The notes beneath the pieces are model-generated. The model was not told the DNA's origin. It ran no database searches and saw only the letters and a list, made by a program, of their open reading frames with translations. This document shows, piece after piece, positions 8,480 through 18,046 of a stretch of DNA of 64,000 nucleotides; the first letter of the stretch is position 1; every line of letters begins with the position of its first letter. Made by a program: the position numbers and the translations under genes. Location of the stretch: contig NZ_CP041091.1 in assembly GCF_006494815.1 (NCBI RefSeq), positions 1 to 64,000 on the forward strand, in the 5' to 3' direction. This stretch comes from Nocardioides sambongensis (GTDB lineage: Bacteria > Actinomycetota > Actinomycetes > Propionibacteriales > Nocardioidaceae).

Positions 8480-9460
8480 GTGAGCGGACTGAAGCGGACC
8501 ACCGAGAAGAACCTGATGGTCTTCAGCGGCCGGGCACACCCCGAGCTGGCCGACGAGGTGGCCGACCTCCTCGACACCCAGCTGGTGCCGACCTCGGCCT
8601 TCGAGTTCGCCAACGGCGAGATCTACGTGCGCTACCAGGAGTCCGTTCGCGGCTGCGACGCGTTCGTCCTGCAGAGCCACACCACTCCGATCAACGAGTG
8701 GATCATGGAGCAGCTGATCATGGTCGACGCGCTCAAGCGCGCCTCGGCCAAGCGGATCACCGTGGTGATGCCGTTCTGGGGCTACAGCCGCCAGGACAAG
8801 AAGCACCGGGGCCGCGAGCCGATCTCCGCCCGACTGATCGCCGACCTCTTCAAGACCGCCGGCGCCGACCGCGTGATCACCGTGGACCTGCACGCCGACC
8901 AGCTCCAGGGCTTCTTCGACGGCCCCGTTGACCACCTGATGGCGCTGCCGCTGCTGACCGACCACATCAAGGAGAAGTACGGCGACCAGCCGCTCGCCGT
9001 GGTCTCCCCGGACGCCGGCCGGATCAAGGTCGCCGAGCGCTGGTCCGCCCGTCTCGACGGCGCTCCGCTGGCCTTCATCCACAAGACCCGCCGCACCGAC
9101 GTCGCCAACGAGGTCGTCGCCAACCGCGTGGTCGGCGAGGTGAAGGGACGCATGTGCGTGCTGACCGACGACATGATCGACACCGGCGGCACCATCGTGA
9201 AGGCCGCCGAGGCGCTGATGGCCGAGGGCGCCGCCGGCGTGATCATCGCCGCCACCCACGCGATCCTCTCCGACCCCGCGGTCGACCGCCTCAAGAACTC
9301 CAGCGCCACCGAGGTCGTCATCACCAACACCCTCCCGGTCCCGCCGGCCAAGCAGTTCGACAAGCTCACCACGCTGTCGATCGCCCCGATGGTCGCCCGC
9401 GCCATCCGTGAGGTCTTCGAGGACGGCAGCGTCACCTCCATGTTCGACGGCCAGGCGTAA
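8480..9460 (+). CDS. prs: Ribose-phosphate pyrophosphokinase
   Basis: This class I PRPP synthetase (326 residues) makes phosphoribosyl pyrophosphate from ribose-5-phosphate and ATP, feeding purine, pyrimidine, His, Trp and NAD synthesis and the decaprenyl-phosphoribose route. Visible motifs are 'MVFSGRAHPELADEVA' at the N-terminus, 'FWGYSRQDKKHRGREPISARL' (flexible loop and ATP site), 'VDLHADQLQGFF', and the PRPP-binding loop 'VLTDDMIDTGGTIVKAAE'. The GTG at 8480 follows CAGGAGA with good spacing; the upstream in-frame ATG at 8414 lies in the glmU-prs hairpin and is unlikely. It is convergent with the ABC-transporter operon. Confidence 0.97.
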   Translation: MSGLKRTTEKNLMVFSGRAHPELADEVADLLDTQLVPTSAFEFANGEIYVRYQESVRGCDAFVLQSHTTPINEWIMEQLIMVDALKRASAKRITVVMPFWGYSRQDKKHRGREPISARLIADLFKTAGADRVITVDLHADQLQGFFDGPVDHLMALPLLTDHIKEKYGDQPLAVVSPDAGRIKVAERWSARLDGAPLAFIHKTRRTDVANEVVANRVVGEVKGRMCVLTDDMIDTGGTIVKAAEALMAEGAAGVIIAATHAILSDPAVDRLKNSSATEVVITNTLPVPPAKQFDKLTTLSIAPMVARAIREVFEDGSVTSMFDGQA

Positions 9461-9597
9461 GTCTCAGGAACACCCGGCACGCGCGCTGGCCGCGTTGTCG
9501 CGTCTCGACGGCCCGCTCGCTCTGAGGCCGCCTTCGACGTTCCGCCTTGCCATCGCACGCACCGGGCGGCCCTGAGATCTCACGCCGGGCACGACAA

Positions 9598-9625
9598 CGG
9601 GCCCCTGCCGATCGGCAGGGGCCCG
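9598..9625. terminator. Bidirectional terminator, perfect 28-bp palindrome
   Basis: A fully self-complementary 28-bp sequence (centre GCCGATCGGC, flanked by GGGGCCC-type arms) lies between convergent prs and the substrate-binding-protein gene. It would form a 12-13 bp GC-rich hairpin on either transcript. Confidence 0.8.
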
Positions 9626-9653
9626 TCGTCGTACTCAGGCGGGAGTCAGGAGG

Positions 9654-10556
9654 TCAGCCCTGGAGGGAGTCGACCCAGTCCTGGTTCTCCTCCAGCCAGG
9701 CCTGGACGGCCTCGGCTTCCTTGCCCTCGCCGTACTCGTTGACGACCATGTCCTCGAGCGAGCCGTACTGCTCGTCGTCGAGCTTGGCGTTGGCCATCAT
9801 CTCGGCCACGTCGGGGTGGTCGTCGCTGAAGCCGGCGGTGGCGACCTCGGCCAGGCCCTCGGGCTCGCCGAGCGCGCCCTTGGGGTCCTCCAGGTCCTTG
9901 ACCGGGAAGGCGGTGTTGGCCCAGAACGGACGCCAGAGGGTGACGACGATGTCCTCTTCGTTGTCCGTCGCCTTCTGCAGCTCGGCGAGCATCGCGGTGG
10001 TCGAGGAGGTGACCAGCTCGTAGTCCTTGTCCAGGCCGTACTCGGGCATCACCGTGTTCTTGGTGATCTCGGTGAGGCCGGCGCCGGGCTCGATGCCGAT
10101 GATCTTGCCGTCGTACTGGTCTGCCTTGCCGACCAGGTCCTCGATCGAGTTGAGCTCGGAGTACTCCGGCACCGCCATCGTCAGCTTGGCGTTGTCGTAG
10201 TAGGTGCCGATCACCTCGAGGTCGTCGCCGTACTCCTTCATGTAGGAGGCGTGGGTGACCTCGGGCCACGCCGACGGGTAGACGTCGACGTCACCGCGCG
10301 CGACACCGGTGTAGAGCGGAGCCGCCTCGGCGACCTCCTCGATCTCCACGGTGTAGCCCTCGTCCTCGAGGACGGCCTGCCACAGGTAGGCCATCGACAG
10401 ACCGTCGGTCCAGGACGGGATGATGCCCAGGGTGATGGTGTCCCCTCCGTCGGAGCCCCCGTCGCTGTCGTCGGACCCGCAGGCCGCCAACGTCATCCCG
10501 ACGCTCAGCGCCATGGCCGCCGCACCGACTCGCTTCAATGTCTTCATGCTCTTCAT
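9654..10556 (-). CDS. Glycine betaine/proline-type ABC transporter substrate-binding lipoprotein
   Basis: The 300-residue OpuAC/ProX-family binding protein is the receptor of the importer encoded upstream. The N-terminus MKSMKTLKRVGAAAMALSVG leads into the lipobox LAAC, followed by a Gly/Ser/Asp-rich linker, so it is an exported lipoprotein. Typical OpuAC segments are 'LGIIPSWTDGLSMAYLWQAVL', 'GDVDVYPSAWPEVTH' and 'VVTLWRPFWANTAFPV'; Trp and Tyr residues in these would form the aromatic cage for quaternary amines. I start it at the ATG at 10556, with GAGAGGA upstream; the longer frame is the preceding intergenic part. It is last in a three-gene minus-strand operon, 109 bp after the permease gene. 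The exact ligand (betaine, choline, carnitine) cannot be told. Confidence 0.93.
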   Translation of the reverse strand: MKSMKTLKRVGAAAMALSVGMTLAACGSDDSDGGSDGGDTITLGIIPSWTDGLSMAYLWQAVLEDEGYTVEIEEVAEAAPLYTGVARGDVDVYPSAWPEVTHASYMKEYGDDLEVIGTYYDNAKLTMAVPEYSELNSIEDLVGKADQYDGKIIGIEPGAGLTEITKNTVMPEYGLDKDYELVTSSTTAMLAELQKATDNEEDIVVTLWRPFWANTAFPVKDLEDPKGALGEPEGLAEVATAGFSDDHPDVAEMMANAKLDDEQYGSLEDMVVNEYGEGKEAEAVQAWLEENQDWVDSLQG

Positions 10557-10665
10557 TCGTCGTCCTCTCTCGTGCGTGCGGTGATGCCGCACCTCTGTGG
10601 TGAATCCGCGTAGCTCGTTGTGCTGTAGCGATCTTCTCCGTTCAAGGGGGTGGAGGGTTGCCGCC

Positions 10666-11637
10666 TCAGGCGGCAGCCGTCTCCTGTTCGGTGGTCGTGG
10701 ACCCGCCCTCCTCGGCACGCCCGCCACCGGTGGAGCGGCCGATCAGGGCCCGCAGCCGGCCGCGCCCGGGCTGGCGCTTGCCGGCGGCGGCGGTCACCCG
10801 GTCCAGGAAGACGGCGAGGACGACCACGGAGAGGCCGGCCTCGAAGCCGAGCCCGACGTTGAGCCGGGAGATGGACTCGGTGACTGCCTTGCCGAGGCCC
10901 GGTGCGCCCACCAGGCCGGCGATGACGGCCATCGAGAGCGCCAGCATGATGACCTGGTTGATACCCGCCATCACCGTCGGGGTGGCCAGCGGCAGCTGGA
11001 CCTCGCGCAGGATCTGACCGCGCGTGGCACCGAACGCGTGCCCGGCCTCGACCACCTCCGCGTCGACCTGCCGGATGCCCAGCTCGGTGAGCCGGACCCC
11101 TGGCGGCAGCGCGAAGATGACGGTGGCCACGAGTCCGGCGGTGACGTTCAGGCCGAACGCGGTCACCACCGGCACCAGCCAGACGAACGCCGGCATGGTC
11201 TGCATCAGGTCCATCACCGGTCGGACCACCCTGCTGAACCAGTCCCAGCTCGCGGCGAGGACACCGAGCGGGATGCCGATGACCAGGGCGAGCACCGTCG
11301 CGAGGAGGATGAGCGCGAGGGTGGCCATCGCGTTCTCCCACTGGTCCATCGAGATGATGAACGCCATCCCGACGAAGGTGCCGATCCCCAGCTTCCAGTC
11401 GCGGGCGAACCAGGCGAGCAGTGCGAACACCGCCGCCATGACCAACGGAGCGGGACCGTTGAGCAGGCCGGAGATGCCGTCGACGGCGCTCTCGCCGGCG
11501 TCGCCGACCCGGTCGAGGAAGTCACCGAAGTGGTCGTAGATCCAGTCGAACCCCTCGTCGACCCACTCGCCGACCGGGATCCGGGGGACGCCGTCGATAC
11601 GCTCCCAACCGTCGGCCGAGACGATGTCCGTGCTCAT
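10666..11637 (-). CDS. proW: Glycine betaine-type ABC transporter permease
   Basis: This 323-residue inner-membrane subunit of a ProU/OpuA-type importer has about 7 hydrophobic segments. After the short N-terminal helices come 'MATLALILLATVLALVIGIPLGVLAA' and the EAA-loop region 'VVEAGHAFGATRGQILREVQLPLATPTVMAGINQVIM', which contacts the ATPase. The C-terminus is hydrophilic. Its ATG overlaps the ATPase stop by 4 bases (11634-11637), so the two are translationally coupled. The symbol is by family resemblance to ProW. Confidence 0.93.
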   Translation of the reverse strand: MSTDIVSADGWERIDGVPRIPVGEWVDEGFDWIYDHFGDFLDRVGDAGESAVDGISGLLNGPAPLVMAAVFALLAWFARDWKLGIGTFVGMAFIISMDQWENAMATLALILLATVLALVIGIPLGVLAASWDWFSRVVRPVMDLMQTMPAFVWLVPVVTAFGLNVTAGLVATVIFALPPGVRLTELGIRQVDAEVVEAGHAFGATRGQILREVQLPLATPTVMAGINQVIMLALSMAVIAGLVGAPGLGKAVTESISRLNVGLGFEAGLSVVVLAVFLDRVTAAAGKRQPGRGRLRALIGRSTGGGRAEEGGSTTTEQETAAA

Positions 11638-12866
11638 TCCTGGCTCCCTTCCTCGATCAGCACCGCGTGCACGGCGTCCGCCGCCTCGGGGCCTGCGGTG
11701 TCGCCGAGCGCGCTGAGCAGGGTGACCCGGGGGATCACGCCCTGCAGCCGACCGCTGTCGTCGATGACGGCGAGCGGCACGGCACTGTCGGCGGACGCGG
11801 CGAAGAGGTCGGCCACCGCGACGTCGGGCCCGACCGAGGCCGCGGCCTGCATCACGCCGGCGAGGTCGTCGCGACCGGCGGCGACGGCATCGGCCGCGGC
11901 CTTCTCGGTGACCACGCCCTGCAGCACCCGGTCGCGGGACACCACCATCACCGACGACATCTGGTGCTCGCGGATCAGCTTGTGCGCGGCCCGGGGGCCC
12001 TGGCCGGCGCCGAGCACGGCGACGGGGGGCTCCATCACCGCGGACGCGGTGAGCACCCGGGTGCGGTCGACGTCCTGCACGAACTGCGCGACGTAGTCGT
12101 TGGCGGGGTCGTTGAGGATCTGCTCGGCGGTGCCCTGCTGGACGATCCGGCCGTCGCGCATCATCGCGATGTGGTCACCCAGCCGCATCGCCTCGTTCAG
12201 GTCGTGGGTGATGAACAGGATCGTCTTGCCCAGCTCGTGCTGCAGCTCGACCAGCTGGTCCTGCATCTCACGACGGATCAGCGGGTCCAGGGCGCTGAAC
12301 GCCTCGTCCATCAGCATCACGTCGGTCTCGGCCGCCAGCGCGCGGGCCAGGCCGACCCGCTGCCGCATGCCGCCGGAGAGCTCGCCGGGCAGCGAGCCGC
12401 CCCAGCCGCCCAGGCCGACCATCTGCAGCGCGCGCTCGGCGGCCTGCTCCCGCTCGGCCCGGTTCACGCCGTTGACCTTGAGGCCGTAGGCGGCGTTCTC
12501 GCCGACCGTGCGGTGCGGGAAGAGCGCGAAGTGCTGGAAGACCATGCTGATCCGCTCCCGGCGGATCCGGCGCAGCTCACCGCCGTCCAGGCCGGCGAGG
12601 TCCTCGCCACCGACCCGGATCGTGCCGGCGGTGGGGGGCTGCAGTCCGTTGACGGTGCGGATCAGCGTGGACTTCCCGGACCCGGACAGGCCCATCACCA
12701 CGAAGATCTCGCCCTCGGCGACCTCGAAGGAGGCGTCGATCACCGCAGCGGTCAGGTCGTCGGCGCGCAACTCCTCCCGGGTCGCGCCTTCCTTGAGCCG
12801 GGTGACGCCTCGCTCGGGTCGACGCCCGAACACCTTGTAGACCTCGTGGGCTTCGATGACTGGCAC
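11634..12866 (-). CDS. proV: Glycine betaine-type ABC transporter ATP-binding protein with CBS domains
   Basis: The ATPase of the ProVWX-like importer is about 410 residues. Walker A is GLSGSGKST, the signature is LSGGMRQRVGLARAL, and Walker B is VMLMDEAFSALDP, followed by 'ILFITHDLNEAMRLGDHIAMM'. A C-terminal tandem CBS region (about 290-400) matches ProV/OpuAA; in that family it senses ionic strength or nucleotides. The start is taken as GTG at 12866 (VPVIEAHEVYKVFG), with GGAGGAG upstream; the frame stays open further but lacks homology-like sequence. It is the first gene of the operon, after a 231-bp intergenic stretch holding an AT-rich promoter-like segment. Confidence 0.94.
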   Translation of the reverse strand: MPVIEAHEVYKVFGRRPERGVTRLKEGATREELRADDLTAAVIDASFEVAEGEIFVVMGLSGSGKSTLIRTVNGLQPPTAGTIRVGGEDLAGLDGGELRRIRRERISMVFQHFALFPHRTVGENAAYGLKVNGVNRAEREQAAERALQMVGLGGWGGSLPGELSGGMRQRVGLARALAAETDVMLMDEAFSALDPLIRREMQDQLVELQHELGKTILFITHDLNEAMRLGDHIAMMRDGRIVQQGTAEQILNDPANDYVAQFVQDVDRTRVLTASAVMEPPVAVLGAGQGPRAAHKLIREHQMSSVMVVSRDRVLQGVVTEKAAADAVAAGRDDLAGVMQAAASVGPDVAVADLFAASADSAVPLAVIDDSGRLQGVIPRVTLLSALGDTAGPEAADAVHAVLIEEGSQE

Positions 12867-13052
12867 TTGGGGATTGCTCCTCCGCCGTGGGCGTGGACCC
12901 GTACGTCCCCACCGCTGTGCTGCAGCTGGAGTGAATCGCATACCACGAACCACGCGAGCAGGGGCGCCGTTGAGCACCACCGCCGGGGCAGAGCGCGGGC
13001 TACGAGGATGGACACCCGAGTGTTCACCGGCTCACGAGCCGCCCCAGCACCG

Positions 13053-13080
13053 TAACTAAGATTTTGTTGAGGATTCAAAA
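13053..13080 (-). promoter_or_regulatory. AT-rich promoter/dyad upstream of the ABC-transporter operon
   Basis: This short AT-rich island stands out in a very GC-rich context. On the minus strand it offers TTTTGA-N16-TAGTTA as a sigma70-like match. It also holds the inverted repeat TTTTG-N9-CAAAA (13062-13080), which would overlap the -35 region and could be an operator. Transcription would leave a leader of about 180 bases before the ATPase gene. Confidence 0.4.
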
Positions 13081-13097
13081 CCCGTCGAGGACTGATA

Positions 13098-15536
13098 TCA
13101 GACTGCAACCTCGGCCGAGAGCGCGCGATCGAGGTCGTCGAGCCCGTCGTTCCACCACCGCGCCAGCACGATCGGTACGTCGTCGCGGGCCAGCGTCGCG
13201 GCGAACGCGTCGCGCAGCCGACGCCGCTCGGCGGCCGGCAGCGGCAGGTGCGGTACGGCGCGGCCGATGACCTGGCCCATGCCCTGGCCCGAGCGCTGGG
13301 CCAGCGCCAGGCCGTCGGAGAGGTAGCGCTCCAGGTAGCCGGCGACCAGGTCGGACTGCTCCCAACCCCAGAAGCCCGCGGAGACCGCCGTGAACTCGTG
13401 GTTGGCCAGGTCGCCGCCCATCAGCCGGTCCCAGGTCGCCGCCTTCGCCTCCGCGGTGGCCACCGCGGCGCGGGCGGTGAGCGCGGCCAGGTGCCCCGAG
13501 ACCGAGCGGTCGCGCTGCTCCTCGGCCTCGATGTGCTCCGCCTCGCCGAGCTCGGCCAGGCGTCGTACCGCGATCCAGCGCAGCTCCGGGTCGGCCTCCT
13601 CGGTGAGGAAGCCGCGGACCAGGTCGGGGTCGGCGCCGGTCCCGGCCAGGGTGCGGGTCGCGCAGGGCACCAGGCTCGGCACGCCCGAGTCCAGCGCGGA
13701 CTCCGCCACCCCGCCGAGCACGTCGAGGAACGGGCGCACGTCCTGCGGCGTGCAGTAGATCCGTGCCACCCGGAGCGCGGCGGCGACCACCGACTCCAGG
13801 ATCACCGGGTGCCGCTCCGCAGCGAGGTGGTCGGCGAGCAGCCCGGCGAACTCCTCCAGCGACACCTCGTGGGACTCGACGCCGTCGATCGCGCTCCACC
13901 ACAGCACCGCCCGGGTCAGCGGGTCCGGGACCCGGGAGAGTCCCGCGCGGATCGCCGCCCAGGTCGGGGCGTCCCAGCGCAGCGCCGCGAACGTCTCGTC
14001 ACCGGCGTTGGGGACGACCACCTTCCCGGCGTACTGCTCCAGGCGGAGCGGGGTGTCGGCGAGGTCGACCACGGCCGACCCGACCGGCGTCATGTCCTCC
14101 TCGAAGGCGGCCACCGAGAACCGGTGCTGGCGGCTGCCGTGCCGGGTCAGCACCGGTACGTCGCCCTCCCGGGACACCTCGATCGCGTCGAACCCGGTGC
14201 TGCGCAGCCATCGCTGCGCCCAGTCCCGCACGTCCCGGTCCGTCTCGGCGTCCAGGGCGTCGAGGAACTCGGCGAGGTCGGCGTTGCCGAAGGCGTGCCC
14301 GCGCAGGTGCCGGTTGACGCCGGCCAGGAAGTCCTCGCCCAGCCAGGTGCCGAGCTGGCGCAGCGTCGCGTTGCCCTTCGCGTAGGTGATCATGTCGAAG
14401 TTCGCGAAGGCGGTGTCCGCGTCCGGCACCCGCTCGGCGTCTTCGGCCACCGGGTGCGTGGACCGGCGCCGGTCGGCCCGGTAGCCGGTGGTCTTGCGGG
14501 TCAGCGCGGCGGTGACCCACGCTCCGTCGTACCCGGCCGCCTCGGCACCCACCTCGAACCCCATGAAGTCGGCGAAGGACTCGTTGAGCCAGGTGTCCTC
14601 CCACCAGCGCATGGTGACCAGGTCGCCGAACCACATGTGGGCCATCTCGTGGGCGATGGTGGTGGCCAGCCACTGCCGCTGCAGCTCGGTGGGGGTCCCG
14701 GCGACCAGGTACTCGTCGCGGAAGGCGACGCAGCCGGGGAACTCCATCGCGCCCCAGTTCAGCCCCGGCGTGAACACCTGCTGGTAGTCGTCGAAGGCGT
14801 AGGGCGGGTCGAACGCCTCGGTGAACCACTGGAAGCAGCTGCTGGTGATCCGGCGCAGCTCGTCGGCGTCCCGTTCCAGCTGGCGGCGCTGGGAGGCCCG
14901 GGCGTGCCAACCGAACGGCAGTGTGCCGCCCGCCGCCTCGGAGTAGGGCTCGTCCCAGGTCACCGAGACCCACGGCCCGGCCGCGACGAAGAAGACGTAG
15001 GAGGAGATCGGCGGGGTCGGCGCGAACGACCAGCGCACCCCCTCGCCGTCCGCAGCCGGAGCGCGCCCCGCCTCGCGGCCGTTGGCCAGCACCGTCCAGT
15101 GCTGCGGGGCGGTCACCGAGACGTCCAGGGTGGTCTTCAGGTCCGGCTGGTCGAAGCAGGGGAGCACCTTGCGCGCCACGTCCATCGCGGTGAAGGCGCA
15201 CACGTAGCGCTCGCCGTCGGCCGGGTCGACGGTCACCGTCATCCCGTCACCGTCGGTGACGTAGGGGAGCGAGGCGCTCACCCGCACCTCGTTGCTGGTC
15301 GCCAGGTCGCGCAGCGCGATCCGCTCGCCGTCGTACGGCGCCGGCGACCCGTTGAGGAGTACGTCGACCCCGTCCGTCAGCTCCAGGAACGTCGCGGCGC
15401 CCGGGCGGGCGCAGTCGAAGGCGATCACCGCCTCCACCGTGAACCGCTCCGTCGAGCGGAGGTCGAGGTGGACGGAGGTGCGGACATCGGAGACCAGCGC
15501 AGCGCGCTCACGCGCCTCGGACAGCTGCAGGGGCAT
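13098..15536 (-). CDS. pepN: Aminopeptidase N (M1 family zinc metallopeptidase)
   Basis: This cytoplasmic aminopeptidase (812 residues) removes N-terminal amino acids from peptides. The substrate-anchoring motif is GAMEFPG near residue 260. The zinc site [10 protein letters not shown] is near 295-304, with the third ligand Glu in '[11 protein letters not shown]' 19 residues later. The order is normal for actinobacterial PepN: beta-sandwich domain, thermolysin-like domain, then a helical C-terminal half from about 500. It is slightly short of the usual ~850 residues. It stands alone upstream of the ABC operon on the same strand and is divergent from rplY. Confidence 0.96.
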   Translation of the reverse strand: MPLQLSEARERAALVSDVRTSVHLDLRSTERFTVEAVIAFDCARPGAATFLELTDGVDVLLNGSPAPYDGERIALRDLATSNEVRVSASLPYVTDGDGMTVTVDPADGERYVCAFTAMDVARKVLPCFDQPDLKTTLDVSVTAPQHWTVLANGREAGRAPAADGEGVRWSFAPTPPISSYVFFVAAGPWVSVTWDEPYSEAAGGTLPFGWHARASQRRQLERDADELRRITSSCFQWFTEAFDPPYAFDDYQQVFTPGLNWGAMEFPGCVAFRDEYLVAGTPTELQRQWLATTIAHEMAHMWFGDLVTMRWWEDTWLNESFADFMGFEVGAEAAGYDGAWVTAALTRKTTGYRADRRRSTHPVAEDAERVPDADTAFANFDMITYAKGNATLRQLGTWLGEDFLAGVNRHLRGHAFGNADLAEFLDALDAETDRDVRDWAQRWLRSTGFDAIEVSREGDVPVLTRHGSRQHRFSVAAFEEDMTPVGSAVVDLADTPLRLEQYAGKVVVPNAGDETFAALRWDAPTWAAIRAGLSRVPDPLTRAVLWWSAIDGVESHEVSLEEFAGLLADHLAAERHPVILESVVAAALRVARIYCTPQDVRPFLDVLGGVAESALDSGVPSLVPCATRTLAGTGADPDLVRGFLTEEADPELRWIAVRRLAELGEAEHIEAEEQRDRSVSGHLAALTARAAVATAEAKAATWDRLMGGDLANHEFTAVSAGFWGWEQSDLVAGYLERYLSDGLALAQRSGQGMGQVIGRAVPHLPLPAAERRRLRDAFAATLARDDVPIVLARWWNDGLDDLDRALSAEVAV

Positions 15537-15759
15537 CCCGTCAGCGTATGGCCACGCCCACGATTGGCACTCCGGCCACGGTCTTATCTACACTCATGCG
15601 GTTGCCTCGGCGAGGGAGCTCCTGCTGACTCCGTGATCGACTGGGCCGAAAACGTCGTGCGCCGCGCGCGGACGGTTCGGTGCCGCCGGTCACCGGATCC
15701 CGCAGTGCGGCGCTTCTGGTTCACCGGGGCCCTCACCACCGATCCACGAGGAGATCCCC

Positions 15760-16413
15760 ATGTCCGAAGAGCACATCAAGGGCGAGGCCCGCACCGAGTT
15801 CGGCAAGGGCGCGGCCCGCCGCATCCGCCGCGAGAACAAGGTCCCGGCCGTGATCTACGGTCACGGTGCCGACCCGATCCACCTGACCCTGCCCGGCCAC
15901 GAGACCATGATGGCGCTGCGCCACGGTGGCGTGAACGCCCTCCTCGAGATCGACGTGGACGGCAAGAAGCACCTCGCGCTGACCAAGCAGGTCCAGACCG
16001 ACCCGGTCCGCCGCGTCCTCGAGCACGTCGACTTCGTCTCCGTCAAGCGCGGCGAGAAGGTCACCGTCGAGGTGCCCGTGCACCTGGTCGGCGAGGCCGC
16101 CAAGGAGACCATCGTGGTCACCGACGCCACGGTGATCGAGGTCGAGGCCGAGGCCACCCACATCCCCGAGTACATCGAGGTCGACATCACCGGTGCCGAG
16201 GCCGGCACCCAGTTCCTCGCCGGCAGCCTGACCCTGCCCAAGGGCTCGACGCTGCTCACCGACGCCGAGGTGCTCGTCGTCAACGTCTCCGAGGCCCAGA
16301 GCCAGGCGTCCCTGGACGCCGAGCTGGAGGAGGCCGAGGCCGAGGCCGGCATCGAGCGCGACGAGGCCGAGGTCGAGGTCGTCGGCGAGTCCGCCGAGGA
16401 CGACTCGGAGTGA
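15760..16413 (+). CDS. rplY: 50S ribosomal protein L25/general stress protein Ctc
   Basis: The 217-residue protein is the long, two-domain Ctc form of L25, which binds 5S rRNA. The N-terminal L25 domain reads '[32 protein letters not shown]'. The C-terminal TL5-like beta domain (about 95-180) includes '[24 protein letters not shown]'. The protein ends in a very acidic Glu/Asp tail. AGGAGA precedes the ATG. It lies just before pth, the usual rplY-pth pair, but a strong hairpin stands between them. Confidence 0.96.
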   Translation: MSEEHIKGEARTEFGKGAARRIRRENKVPAVIYGHGADPIHLTLPGHETMMALRHGGVNALLEIDVDGKKHLALTKQVQTDPVRRVLEHVDFVSVKRGEKVTVEVPVHLVGEAAKETIVVTDATVIEVEAEATHIPEYIEVDITGAEAGTQFLAGSLTLPKGSTLLTDAEVLVVNVSEAQSQASLDAELEEAEAEAGIERDEAEVEVVGESAEDDSE

Positions 16414-16453
16414 ATCCCGTCGGCCGGCTCAGGTGGTACCTGGGTCGGCTGAT

Positions 16454-16483
16454 CTCCCCGGCGCGGTCCACCGCGCCGGGGAG
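16454..16483 (+). terminator. 13-bp perfect stem-loop between rplY and pth
   Basis: CTCCCCGGCGCGG (16454-16466) pairs perfectly with CCGCGCCGGGGAG (16471-16483) around loop TCCA. It lies 40 bp after the rplY stop and 38 bp before pth. It is a likely intrinsic terminator or attenuator that lowers pth relative to rplY. Confidence 0.75.
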
Positions 16484-16520
16484 TACTGCTTTCCAGCACG
16501 TCTCGGACGAGGAGGAGTCG

Positions 16521-17114
16521 ATGGCGGACGTCCCGGTGTGGCTCGTGGTCGGCCTGGGCAACCCCGGCCCCTCCTACGCCGGTCACCGGCACAACGTGGG
16601 CTATCTCGTCGTCGACGAGCTCGCCCGACGCCTCGGCAGCGGCTTCCGGGCGCACAAGTCGGGTCGCGCGGATGTCGTCGAAGGACGCCTCGGAGCGCCC
16701 GGCACACCCGGCCCGCGGGTCGTCCTCGCCAAGCCGCGCAGCTACATGAACGAGGTCGGCGGACCGACCAAGGCCCTCGCCACCTTCTACAAGGTCACCC
16801 CGGAGCGGATCATCGCGATCCACGACGAGCTCGACATCGACTTCGGGACGCTGCGGATCAAGTGCGGCGGCGGCGACAACGGCCACAACGGCCTGAAGTC
16901 GCTGCGCTCCTCCTTCGGCAGCGGTGACTTCTACCGGGTCCGCGCCGGCATCGGGCGACCGCCCGGGCGCCAGGAGGTCTCGGACTTCGTCCTCTCCAAC
17001 TACTCCGGGGCCGAGCGCAAGGAACTGCCCTTCCAGGTCGACTCCGCCGCCGACGCGGTGGAGACCCTGATCACCGACGGCCTCGAGAAGACCCAGCAGC
17101 GGTTCAACTCCTGA
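16521..17114 (+). CDS. pth: Peptidyl-tRNA hydrolase
   Basis: Pth (197 residues) releases peptides from tRNAs that drop off the ribosome and is essential in most bacteria. The N-terminus has '[21 protein letters not shown]' with the catalytic His in RHNVGY. Next come '[13 protein letters not shown]', the 'HDELDIDFG' block with the catalytic Asp, and '[12 protein letters not shown]', the substrate-binding loop. GAGGAGG lies 8 bases before the ATG. The frame is open for a long way upstream, but only this segment resembles a protein. Confidence 0.96.
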   Translation: MADVPVWLVVGLGNPGPSYAGHRHNVGYLVVDELARRLGSGFRAHKSGRADVVEGRLGAPGTPGPRVVLAKPRSYMNEVGGPTKALATFYKVTPERIIAIHDELDIDFGTLRIKCGGGDNGHNGLKSLRSSFGSGDFYRVRAGIGRPPGRQEVSDFVLSNYSGAERKELPFQVDSAADAVETLITDGLEKTQQRFNS

Positions 17115-17205
17115 CCGCGCCGCGGTCGCGGTCGGCGGTGGGCCGCCCGCGTACGTCGCGAACGGCGGTGCCCGGATCGGGCGGGCTTGGCTCTAAGGTG
17201 TGCGC

Positions 17206-17988
17206 GTGACTTTCGATGCTGGCATCCCTTCCCCCGAGGTCGTCGCCGACGACCATGCACTCGCCGCCTGGCTCGCCGAGGTGGCCGGCCGGCGTCTGCT
17301 CGAGGTGCGCGAGGAGGGGCTGACCGGCAAGGAGCTCAAGGACGCCGGTGACCGGGCCGCGCACGAGCTGCTGATGAGCCTGCTCGCCGAGCACCGTCCT
17401 CAGGACGCCGTGCTGAGCGAGGAGGGCAAGGACGACAAGGCGCGCCTGGGTGCCGACAAGGTCTGGATCGTCGACCCGCTGGACGGCACCCGTGAGTTCT
17501 CCGAGCCGCCGCGCGACGACTGGGCCGTCCACGTCGCGCTGTGGCAGGCGGGCGACCTGATCGCCGGCGCGGTCGCGCAGCCCGCCCTGGGCGAGACCTT
17601 CAGCACCGGGAACCCACCGGTGGTGCCGGCGAGGACCTCCACCCGTCCCCGGATCGCGGTGTCCCGCAGCCGCCCGCCGGCGTTCGTCGAGGCCCTGGCC
17701 GCCGAGCTGGACGCCGAGCTGGTCCCGATGGGCTCGGCCGGGGTGAAGATGATGTCGGTCGTGCGCGACGTCGCCGACGCCTACGTGCACGCGGGCGGAC
17801 AGTACGAGTGGGACTCCGCCGCGCCGGTCGCGGTGGCCCGCGCCGCGGGTCTCTTCACCTCCCGCGTCGACGGCAGCGACCTGGTCTACAACCAGGACGA
17901 CGTCTACCTCCCTGACGTCGTCGTGTGCCGCCCCGAGCTCTCCGAGCAGATCCTGGCCTTCGTCGCCTCGCACGGCACCGAGGCCTGA
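17206..17988 (+). CDS. cysQ: 3'(2'),5'-bisphosphate nucleotidase / inositol monophosphatase family
   Basis: This lithium-sensitive phosphatase family member (260 residues) closely resembles mycobacterial CysQ, which dephosphorylates PAP and PAPS in sulfate assimilation and also inositol-1-phosphate. Metal-site motifs are 'LSEEGKDD' (Glu), WIVDPLDGTREF near residue 87 (DPLDGT signature) and 'YEWDSAAPVAVARAAG' near 205 (second Asp). I choose the GTG at 17206, 7 bases after AAGG; GTG at 17200 is also possible. It probably forms its own transcript after pth. Confidence 0.9.
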   Translation: MTFDAGIPSPEVVADDHALAAWLAEVAGRRLLEVREEGLTGKELKDAGDRAAHELLMSLLAEHRPQDAVLSEEGKDDKARLGADKVWIVDPLDGTREFSEPPRDDWAVHVALWQAGDLIAGAVAQPALGETFSTGNPPVVPARTSTRPRIAVSRSRPPAFVEALAAELDAELVPMGSAGVKMMSVVRDVADAYVHAGGQYEWDSAAPVAVARAAGLFTSRVDGSDLVYNQDDVYLPDVVVCRPELSEQILAFVASHGTEA

Positions 17989-18046
17989 TCCGGGCCGGGG
18001 CGCTCCGCCGAGCCGACCGAGGACCCGTCCGGGATACTGAGAGCCG

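Noticed and set aside
15570..15620. Sigma70 promoter before rplY (TTGGCA with TATCTA or TACACT)
   Set aside because: Spacers of 15 or 19 bp are poor and no better option is seen, so it was not listed.
13248..17114. 1288-codon open frame on the plus strand
   Set aside because: Most of it is antisense to pepN with shadow-like Arg/Gly/Val composition; only the last 197 codons are pth.
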